From the NCBI GenBank assembly GCA_003525525.1, contig DQED01000013.1, positions 1 to 5,304 on the forward strand: a DNA stretch of 5,304 nucleotides. The letters run 5' to 3'. Below the pieces are notes generated by a model. It made no database searches, was not told the origin of the DNA, and saw nothing but the letters and a program-made list of their open reading frames with translations. Of the stretch, positions 1 to 4,617 are shown piece by piece (the stretch's first letter is position 1; each line of letters begins with the position of its first letter). Source of the DNA: Desulfovibrio sp. GTDB lineage: Bacteria > Desulfobacterota > Desulfovibrionia > Desulfovibrionales > Desulfovibrionaceae. The position numbers and the translations under genes were made by a program.

Positions 1-13
1 CGGCCGCCGGAGG

Positions 14-52
14 CCTCTTCTCTCCTGCCTCTCTCTTCCCCTCCTCCCCCCT
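14..52. repeat. Homopurine/homopyrimidine tract just downstream of purH
   Basis: The plus strand is pyrimidine (C and T) for 39 bases, broken only by a G at 26, so the leftward transcript leaving purH is almost pure A and G directly after the stop codon. It is not coding in the purH frame. It contains GGAGG-like stretches that could serve as a ribosome binding site for a gene beyond the window edge. No terminator with a U-run is visible in the 50 bases after purH. A function is not established; the composition is seen directly. Confidence 0.5.
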
Positions 53-644
53 ACGCGTTCGCCAGGTACGTCGCGATGGCGTCGTCGTACGCGCTCGTGG
101 CGCGGAAGGTGGCGGCGGCGGTTTTCTGGCGCAGGGGCAGGGGGGCCTTCATGACGTTTTGGGCCAGGGCGTCCATGACCTCGGGGTAGAAGGCGGGGTC
201 GGGCACGACGAGGATGCTGCCGAAATTTTTTGCCGAGGCCCGCAGCAGGGTGGGGCCGCCGATGTCGATCTGCTCGATCATCTCGGCGAGCGGCAGGCCT
301 TTTTCGAGCGCCTTGCCGAAGGCGTAGAGGTTGACGACCACCATGTCGAAGGCGGCGATGCCGTGCTTGGCGATGGTGGCGAGGTGTTCGGGGTTGTCCT
401 TGTCGGCGAGGATGCCGCCGTGGATGGCCGGATGCAGGGTTTTGACGCGGCCGCCCATGATCTCGGGGAAGCCCGTCACGTCGCTGACGGAGGCGACGGG
501 GAGGCCCGCGTCGAGGAGCTGTTTGCGGGTGCCGCCCGTGGACACGAGTTCGACGCCGGCGGCGCAGAGGAATCGGGCCAGTTCGGGCAGGCCGGTCTTG
601 TCGGTGACGCTTAAGAGCGCGCGTTTGACGGGCAGGTATTCCAT
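51..644 (-). CDS. purH: Stand-alone IMP cyclohydrolase (N-terminal PurH domain)
   Basis: Catalyses the last step of de novo purine synthesis, closing the ring of FAICAR to give IMP in the cytoplasm. The 197-residue product aligns along its length with the MGS-like IMP cyclohydrolase half of bifunctional PurH/ATIC. It shows ALLSVTDKTGL at 9-19, STGGT at 35-39, TGFPEIMGGRVKTLHP at 57-72, VVVNLYAF at 102-109 and IDIGGPTLLRASAKN at 126-140. Lys68, Asp127 and Lys139 match the family's conserved active-site Lys, Asp and Lys. Bifunctional PurH is about 520 residues; this gene stops with TAG where the cyclohydrolase domain ends, and the AICAR transformylase half is absent. The domain end is clean, so this looks like a split enzyme, not a broken gene. 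The ATG at 644 is chosen because GAGGT lies 7 bases upstream and homology begins there; a GTG at 683 has no ribosome binding site. It lies downstream of, and codirectional with, the TPR gene. Confidence 0.93.
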   Translation of the reverse strand: MEYLPVKRALLSVTDKTGLPELARFLCAAGVELVSTGGTRKQLLDAGLPVASVSDVTGFPEIMGGRVKTLHPAIHGGILADKDNPEHLATIAKHGIAAFDMVVVNLYAFGKALEKGLPLAEMIEQIDIGGPTLLRASAKNFGSILVVPDPAFYPEVMDALAQNVMKAPLPLRQKTAAATFRATSAYDDAIATYLANA

Positions 645-651
645 GGGTGGG

Positions 652-676
652 ACCTCGCTTGTTTTTCGGGCGAGGT
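652..676 (-). promoter_or_regulatory. Hairpin covering the purH ribosome binding site
   Basis: On the minus strand, ACCTCGC (676-670) and GCGAGGT (658-652) form a perfect 7-bp stem with an 11-base loop. The 3' arm contains the purH Shine-Dalgarno GAGGT, which ends 7 bases before the ATG at 644. When folded, the stem would hide the ribosome binding site, so translation could depend on structure, ligand or coupling to upstream translation. The pairing is seen directly; the regulatory role is inference. I do not recognise a known riboswitch class. Confidence 0.45.
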
Positions 677-682
677 GCCACA

Positions 683-707
683 CGCGCCCGTCGATGGCAA
701 GGGCGCG
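683..707 (-). repeat. Second hairpin in the purH leader
   Basis: CGCGCCC (683-689 on plus) pairs perfectly with GGGCGCG (701-707), giving a 7-bp stem with an 11-base loop. It sits only 6 bases upstream, in the leftward transcript, of the hairpin that covers the purH ribosome binding site and has the same stem and loop lengths. It may be part of a folded leader, or a chance product of GC-rich sequence. Confidence 0.35.
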
Positions 708-720
708 GGACGCTGCCGGG

Positions 721-757
721 GCCGCCGGCCGCTTCTTCGGGGAAGCGGCCGGACGGC
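721..757 (-). terminator. Strong GC hairpin after the TPR gene, no U-tract
   Basis: Bases 725-735 pair perfectly with 742-752 (11 bp, loop TTCGGG), and 721-724 pair with 754-757 across a single bulged A at 753, giving about 15 bp. The loop region contains CTTCGG, the stable UUCG tetraloop type. It begins 25 bases after the TPR stop codon, the usual place for a transcript end, but no T-run follows it on either strand. It could be a weak or factor-assisted terminator, an mRNA-stabilising 3' end, or the first element of the purH leader. Confidence 0.5.
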
Positions 758-781
758 GCGGAGGGGGAAAAATCGGTTCGG

Positions 782-1354
782 CTAGGCGGCGATGCGCTTG
801 AGTTCCTCGGCCAGTTCGCGGGCGGCGTCGTGGCCGGGATCCTGGGCGAGGATGGCGTCGAGCTGCGCGCCGGCCTCGGCGTGGCGGCCGAGGCTGACCA
901 GGCAGCCGGCCAGGGTGAAGCGCACTTCGTGCTTGGCGGGGTCCACGGTGAGGTAGTCCTGCAGGTAGGGCAGGATCTCCTCGATGCGGTCGTCGGCGTG
1001 GGCCAGGCGCACGAGGCCGAACAGGGCCACGAGGTTTTCCGGGTTGCGGGTGAGCGCGCCCTTGAAATGGGTGAAGGCCTCGGCGCGTTCGCCGCGTTCC
1101 ATTTCAATGAGCGCCATGCCGGAAAGCGCCCGGTCGTCGGCTTCGATGCTCGACGCCTTGCGGTACAGGTGCATGGCGTCCTCGAGCTGTCCGCGCTGCA
1201 CGGCGATGGTGGCCAGGCCCAGATACGGATCCGAATGGATGCCGTTATTGCTCATGGCCTTGGTGTAGTACTCCTCGGCCTTGTCCAGGTCGCCCATGAA
1301 AAGGTAGCACTCGCCGAGTTCCTTGTTGATTTCGTAATCCAGCTGCCCACTCAT
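782..1354 (-). CDS. TPR-repeat protein, divergent from the flagellar operon
   Basis: A 190-residue soluble protein made almost entirely of tetratricopeptide repeats, which form helical-hairpin scaffolds for protein-protein binding. About five repeats can be traced: residues 7-37 (LGECYLFMGDLDKAEEYYTKA), 43-75, 76-107, 108-141 and 142-175, with typical A/G, Y/F and P positions such as DKAEEYYTKA and RHAEAGAQLDAILAQDP. There is no signal peptide, membrane segment or catalytic domain. The ATG at 1354 is supported by a strong GGAGG at 1365-1361, 6 bases upstream; a longer open frame to 1684 lies in intergenic sequence and runs through the promoter. An exact sigma-54 promoter lies about 145 bases upstream, back to back with the flgB promoter, so flagellar co-regulation is likely. 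A chaperone or assembly role is inference; the partner is unknown. Confidence 0.88.
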   Translation of the reverse strand: MSGQLDYEINKELGECYLFMGDLDKAEEYYTKAMSNNGIHSDPYLGLATIAVQRGQLEDAMHLYRKASSIEADDRALSGMALIEMERGERAEAFTHFKGALTRNPENLVALFGLVRLAHADDRIEEILPYLQDYLTVDPAKHEVRFTLAGCLVSLGRHAEAGAQLDAILAQDPGHDAARELAEELKRIAA

Positions 1355-1408
1355 GATTCCCCTCCGTTCCCGACGCCGCGTTGTGCCGTGACGGCGGCAT
1401 CGCCGGTT

Positions 1409-1436
1409 GGCGCGCAATCCCTGCGCCGTTTTTTTT
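1409..1436 (+). terminator. Intrinsic terminator-like hairpin with T8, plus strand
   Basis: GGCGC (1409-1413) pairs with GCGCC (1423-1427) around a 9-base loop, and after one G a run of eight T follows at 1429-1436. A second 5-bp hairpin (1392-1396 with 1401-1405, loop GCAT) lies just before it. On plus this has the form of a rho-independent terminator, yet no plus-strand gene precedes it. It may stop antisense transcription coming out of the TPR gene before it reaches flgB. On minus it falls in the TPR leader as A8 plus a hairpin. The stem is short, so chance is possible. Confidence 0.4.
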
Positions 1437-1497
1437 CGCGTCTTGGCGGCCTGGGTGGCCGGCGCCGGCGGCGCGTCCTGCCGGGCACAAAGGCCAA

Positions 1498-1513
1498 AGC
1501 AAGCCCCGTGCCA
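1498..1513 (-). promoter_or_regulatory. Sigma-54 promoter for the TPR gene
   Basis: Read on minus, the sequence is TGGCACGGGGCTTGCT, which matches the published sigma-54 consensus TGGCACG-N4-TTGCW at every fixed position. GG (1512-1511) and GC (1500-1499) are separated by exactly 10 bases. Transcription would start near 1487, leaving a leader of about 130 bases before the TPR start at 1354. RpoN-dependent promoters need an ATP-driven enhancer-binding protein, so expression should be switched with other RpoN targets. The match is seen; activity is inferred. Confidence 0.82.
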
Positions 1514-1609
1514 GAGGTCGCCGCCCGGGCCAAAAGCGGGTTCGCCCGGCGTTTCGGCAACAAGCGACCGGTTTTGCCGCATGGTTTTATGAGAAAGTGA
1601 AACGGGGGT

Positions 1610-1669
1610 TGGGCAAAAAATGCCTGATCGCCGCGGGGAAATGTTCCGCGCTGGAACGCTTTTTGCCCA
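1610..1669. repeat. 10-bp inverted repeat flanking and overlapping the flgB -12 element
   Basis: TGGGCAAAAA (1610-1619) is the exact reverse complement of TTTTTGCCCA (1660-1669), with 40 bases between. The right arm includes the TTGC of the flgB sigma-54 promoter. Between the arms, 1633-1651 form a 19-bp imperfect dyad, GCGGGGAA-ATG-TTCCGCGC, with one mismatched pair, ending at the promoter's edge. Either could be an operator, or the left arm could be a decayed promoter copy. No regulator is identified. Confidence 0.45.
1652..1666 (+). promoter_or_regulatory. Sigma-54 promoter for the flgB operon
   Basis: TGGAACGCTTTTTGC has GG (1653-1654) and GC (1665-1666) exactly 10 bases apart. It differs from TGGCACG-N4-TTGC at one fixed base only. 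The start would lie near 1678, giving a leader of about 55 bases before flgB. Sigma-54 control of hook-basal-body operons is well known in many flagellated proteobacteria, which fits the genes downstream. Confidence 0.85.
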
Positions 1670-1686
1670 GTAGAGTCGCGACAACG

Positions 1687-1706
1687 GCCGGTCCGCAGGG
1701 GCCGGC
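1687..1706 (+). repeat. Leader hairpin upstream of flgB
   Basis: GCCGGTCC (1687-1694) pairs with GGGCCGGC (1699-1706) as an 8-bp stem with one G-U pair and a four-base loop, GCAG. It starts about 10 bases after the predicted transcription start and ends 10 bases before the flgB AGGAGGA (1717-1723), leaving that site free. A 5' stem of this kind may stabilise the mRNA. No T-run follows, so it is not a terminator. Confidence 0.4.
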
Positions 1707-1732
1707 GCCTGGGAACAGGAGGAACAAACGGC

Positions 1733-2143
1733 ATGAAATCAATGTATCCCGATAACATAGCGCTTCTTGGCAAGGTCATGGACCTGCGCCTGGACCGTCA
1801 GAATGTCGTCATGACCAACCTGGCCAACCAGGACGTCCCCTCGTTCAAGGCGCGCCGGCTGGAGTTCGAGAAGGAACTGCAATCCGCCCTCGACCTCGAC
1901 GAGCGCGGCAAGATGACGCGCACCTCGGGCAGCCACCTGCCGTCGGCGTTTTCCGCCGCCGGATTCCAGGGAAACCTGGAGATGGGCTGGAAACCCCGGG
2001 TGGTCGCGGGCCTGGACAGCGTGGATATGGATAAAGAGATGTCGATCATGGCGAAGAACACCCTCATGTACAACGCCCTGACCGATATCACCAAGAGAAG
2101 CTTCGAAGGCCTGCAACGGGTCATCACGGAAGGAGGCAAGTAG
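1733..2143 (+). CDS. flgB: Flagellar basal-body rod protein FlgB
   Basis: A proximal rod subunit of the flagellar drive shaft, exported through the flagellar type III apparatus and built onto FliE and the MS ring in the periplasm. At 136 residues it has the family's normal length. The N-terminal rod motif NLANQDVPSFKA (29-40) corresponds to the usual NIANxxTPGYKA. The C-terminal helix begins VDMDKEM (97-103) and continues through NTLMYNALTDI, typical of FlgB and needed for coiled-coil packing of rod proteins. There is no cleavable signal peptide, as expected for type III export. The first ATG is preferred over one at 1742 because AGGAGGA lies 9 bases upstream. It is the first gene of the operon, under the sigma-54 promoter; flgC follows after a single base. 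Confidence 0.96.
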   Translation: MKSMYPDNIALLGKVMDLRLDRQNVVMTNLANQDVPSFKARRLEFEKELQSALDLDERGKMTRTSGSHLPSAFSAAGFQGNLEMGWKPRVVAGLDSVDMDKEMSIMAKNTLMYNALTDITKRSFEGLQRVITEGGK

Positions 2144-2144
2144 C

Positions 2145-2585
2145 ATGGACCTCTTCAGCGCCATGGATATCGGGTCGTCGGGCATGTCCGCCCAGCGCAC
2201 CCTGATGAACACCATCTCCATGAACCTGGCCAACATCAGGACCACGCGCTCGGTGAACGGCGGCGGTCCCTACGTGCGCAAGTCCGTGATGCTGGAATCC
2301 ACCCCCCTGGACACGCCGTTTTCCAAGGCCATGCAGACGGCCCAGGACCGGGATCTGGCGGGCGTCAAGGTGACGGGCATCGTCAACGACAACCGCCCCT
2401 TCCGCATGCAGTACGAGCCCGGCCATCCCGACGCCAACGCCGACGGCTACGTGGCCTATCCCGACATCAACGTGGTCGAGGAAATGGCCAACATGATCAC
2501 GGCCATGCGCAGCTACGAGGCGTCGAGCGCGTCCATCGGCACCGTCAAGAACATGTTCAACAAAGCCCTGGAAATCGGCAAGTAA
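2145..2585 (+). CDS. flgC: Flagellar basal-body rod protein FlgC
   Basis: A second proximal rod protein, stacking with FlgB, FlgF and FlgG between the MS ring and hook. The 146-residue length is normal for the family. It carries the N-terminal rod motif NLANIRTTR (27-35) followed by GGGPYVRKSV, the middle signature EPGHPDANADGYVAYP (91-106), and the C-terminal PDINVVEEMANMI with MRSYEA (121-126), all hallmarks of FlgC. The ATG is preceded by GGAAGGAGG (2128-2136), inside the end of flgB, so translation of the two is probably coupled. fliE starts 12 bases after the stop. Nothing in the sequence is unusual for the family. Confidence 0.97.
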   Translation: MDLFSAMDIGSSGMSAQRTLMNTISMNLANIRTTRSVNGGGPYVRKSVMLESTPLDTPFSKAMQTAQDRDLAGVKVTGIVNDNRPFRMQYEPGHPDANADGYVAYPDINVVEEMANMITAMRSYEASSASIGTVKNMFNKALEIGK

Positions 2586-2597
2586 CGGAGGTTTCCC

Positions 2598-2927
2598 ATG
2601 GCCATTTCCCCCATCGCCCTCTCCGCCTACCAAAACGCCATGGCGAGCGCGTCCTCCATCGACGGCAAGGTGTCGCGCTCCCTGGCCAAGCCTGCCGCCG
2701 CCCCCGGCGAAGGGTTCGGCGCCAAGCTCATGGATTCGCTCAAGACCGTCAACGACATGCAAAACCAGAAGAGCGACATGGTCGAATCCTTCGCCTCGGG
2801 CCAGACGCAAAACGTGCATGAGCTGATGATCAATCTGCAAAAGGCGGGGCTCGCCATGCAGATGACCACGGCCGTGCGCGGCAAGGTGCTCGAAGCGTAC
2901 AAAGAACTGGTGAAGATGCAGTTCTAA
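2598..2927 (+). CDS. fliE: Flagellar hook-basal body complex protein FliE
   Basis: A small adaptor at the junction of the MS ring and the proximal rod, itself exported by the flagellar type III system and needed for rod assembly. The 109-residue length is normal. The N-terminus is low in conservation and rich in Ala and Ser. The C-terminal half has the family signature NVHELMINLQKAGLAMQ (72-88) and ends in RGKVLEAYKELVKMQF (94-109), matching the usual R-KVVEAYQEIMRMQ ending. CGGAGG (2586-2591) lies 6 bases before the ATG, in the gap after flgC. Its place between flgC and fliF is the common gene order. Confidence 0.96.
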   Translation: MAISPIALSAYQNAMASASSIDGKVSRSLAKPAAAPGEGFGAKLMDSLKTVNDMQNQKSDMVESFASGQTQNVHELMINLQKAGLAMQMTTAVRGKVLEAYKELVKMQF

Positions 2928-2967
2928 GGCCCTGCATTCCTAACGGACGCCCGCCCGGAGAAACGCC

Positions 2968-4611
2968 ATGCCCCCTTTTCTCAAGCAGAATTTCGAAAAG
3001 CTCATCCAGTACTGGTCCAACCGCAGCAATGCCCAGCGCGTGATGCTGGCCGGCTTGGCCCTGTCCACGGCGGCAGCCTTCCTGGTCATGATCTATTTCC
3101 TCAACCAGCCGGAAATGCGCGTCCTTTACACCAACCTCGCCCCCGAGGACGCGGCCCGGGTGGTGGAACTGCTCAAGGCCTCCAAGACGCCCTACGAGCT
3201 GCGCGACGGCGGCAAGACGGTCCTCGTGCCGGCCGAGGCGGTCTACGAGCAGCGCCTGAAGGTGGCGGGCGAAGGCGTGATGCACGGCCAGGGCGTGGGT
3301 TTCGAGCTTTTCGACCAGCTCAAGGTCGGGCAGACGGATTTCGTGCAGCGCATCAACTACACCCGGGCGCTGCAGGGCGAACTCTCGCGCACCATTTCCG
3401 AATTTCCGCAGGTGGACAAGGCGCGCGTGCATCTGGTGCTGCCGCAAAAGAGCCTTTTCATCGAGGAGCAGAAGCAGGCGTCGGCTTCGGTGGTGCTGAC
3501 GCTCAAGCGTGGCCAAAAACTTGACGCCAAGCAGCTCCAGGGCATCGTCAACCTGGTGTCCATGTCCGTGGAAGGGCTCACCCCCGAACACATCACCGTC
3601 ACCGACACCACCGGCCAGGCCCTGTACCAGCCGCGCAGCGACGGCGGCCTCGGCGGCATGTCCACCACCCAGTTCGAATTCAAGAACACCTACGAATCCA
3701 ACCTGGAAAACCGCATCGAGCAGCTTCTCACCCCCATCGTCGGTCCCGGCCGGGCCATCGTCAAAGCCAACGTGGACCTGGATTTCAGCCAGCGCACCAT
3801 CCGCAAGGAGCTCTACGACCCCAACGCCACCGTGGTGCGCAGCGAGCAGAAGAGCGAGGAATCGACCTCCGGCACGGCGGCCGTGGACCCCTCTGGCGTG
3901 ACCACCACCCCGCGCGGCGGCGGCGCGGCCGTGCCCAACACCAATTTCAACGCCGCGGGCTATTCCGGCACCGAATCCACGCAGAAGTCCAACCGCACGG
4001 CCAGCACCACCAACTTCGAGATCAACAAGGAAGAGCAAAACGTCGTCACGCCCGTGGGCGACTTGAAGCGCCAGTCCTTAGCGGTTATCGTGGACGGGAC
4101 CTACGAGAAGGTCGAGGGCAAGAACACCTACACGTTCGTGCCGCGCAAGGCCGAAGAGCTCGAGCGCATCAAGGCGGTGGTCGCCCGCGCGGCGGGCCTC
4201 GACTCGTCCCGCGGCGACGAGGTGCAGGTGTCGAGCTTCGAGTTCGGCGCTCCCGACGGATCGGGCGAGCCGAGCCTGGTGCAGACCATGCTCGAGTACG
4301 CCCAGCGCCTGGGCAAGCCGTTCCTCAACGGGCTGCTGCTGTTCCTCTTCCTCATCCTGGTCGTGCGGCCCGTGGTCCTGGCGCTTATCCGGCCGCGGGT
4401 CACGGAAGAGGAGATCGAGACCCTGGAGCGCCTGCCCGAAGGCGAAGCCCGGCTGGCCCTGGCCGAGCCCGGCGAAGAGGGCGAGGAAACCCCCATGCTC
4501 GAAAGCGCCAAGCAGTTCGAGCTGGCCAAGAACCTGGCGCTGCAGTTGTTCGAGGAGAACATGGAACAGTCCATGACCCTGCTCAAGACCTGGCTCAAGC
4601 AGGAGGCCTAA
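2968..4611 (+). CDS. fliF: Flagellar MS-ring protein FliF
   Basis: Forms the inner-membrane MS ring, the base on which rod, switch and export gate assemble. The 547 residues are of normal length. Transmembrane helix 1 lies about 24-45 and helix 2 about 453-474, so the middle is periplasmic. The YscJ/FliF ring-building domain spans about 46-215 (MRVLYTNLAPEDAARVVELL, 50-69; RARVHLVLP-type motif at 152-159). A second FliF domain spans about 235-430, with a Ser/Thr/Gly/Asn-rich insertion near 295-350 that corresponds to the beta-collar region. The acidic cytoplasmic tail ends in the amphipathic segment 515-547, the FliG-binding site. GGAG (2957-2960) is 7 bases before the ATG. The 40-bp gap after fliE shows no promoter or terminator. 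fliG follows after 6 bases. Confidence 0.97.
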   Translation: MPPFLKQNFEKLIQYWSNRSNAQRVMLAGLALSTAAAFLVMIYFLNQPEMRVLYTNLAPEDAARVVELLKASKTPYELRDGGKTVLVPAEAVYEQRLKVAGEGVMHGQGVGFELFDQLKVGQTDFVQRINYTRALQGELSRTISEFPQVDKARVHLVLPQKSLFIEEQKQASASVVLTLKRGQKLDAKQLQGIVNLVSMSVEGLTPEHITVTDTTGQALYQPRSDGGLGGMSTTQFEFKNTYESNLENRIEQLLTPIVGPGRAIVKANVDLDFSQRTIRKELYDPNATVVRSEQKSEESTSGTAAVDPSGVTTTPRGGGAAVPNTNFNAAGYSGTESTQKSNRTASTTNFEINKEEQNVVTPVGDLKRQSLAVIVDGTYEKVEGKNTYTFVPRKAEELERIKAVVARAAGLDSSRGDEVQVSSFEFGAPDGSGEPSLVQTMLEYAQRLGKPFLNGLLLFLFLILVVRPVVLALIRPRVTEEEIETLERLPEGEARLALAEPGEEGEETPMLESAKQFELAKNLALQLFEENMEQSMTLLKTWLKQEA

Positions 4612-4617
4612 GCCCCC

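Larger units (their letters stand above)
1355..1732. other. Divergent intergenic control region (TPR gene / flgB)
   Basis: This 378-bp gap holds no convincing gene on either strand. From left to right it contains a terminator-like hairpin with T8 on plus, the minus-strand sigma-54 promoter for the TPR gene, an A/T-richer stretch near 1570-1620, an inverted repeat and a dyad next to the flgB promoter, the plus-strand sigma-54 promoter, and a leader hairpin before the flgB ribosome binding site. The roughly 138 bp between the two promoters is the natural place for a shared enhancer-binding protein, but I recognise no specific activator site. Confidence 0.7.

Noticed and set aside
664..680. TGGCAC on minus at 680-675 as a sigma-54 -24 element for purH
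   Set aside because: Ten bases after the GG the sequence is GA, not GC, so the -12 element is missing.
645..683. GTG at 683 as the purH start
   Set aside because: No Shine-Dalgarno precedes it, the 13 extra residues are not like PurH, and the ATG at 644 has GAGGT at proper spacing.
647..1600. Plus-strand open frame of 317 codons across the TPR gene
   Set aside because: It is the antisense of the TPR gene plus both flanking intergenic regions, with no domain and no good ribosome binding site.
1610..1624. TGGGCAAAAAATGC on plus as a second flgB sigma-54 promoter
   Set aside because: The GG to GC spacing is 9 or fewer bases, not the required 10, and it lies 40 bp upstream of a better promoter.
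1355..1684. N-terminal extension of the TPR frame upstream of 1354
   Set aside because: The extension is Arg/Pro/Ala-rich, unlike TPR sequence, runs through the sigma-54 promoter, and the ATG at 1354 has a strong GGAGG.
2830..4038. Long minus-strand open frame (402 codons) opposite fliE/fliF
   Set aside because: Its protein is rich in Gly, Ala, His and Val with no recognisable domain and it mirrors the high-GC fliF codons; fliF is certain on the other strand.
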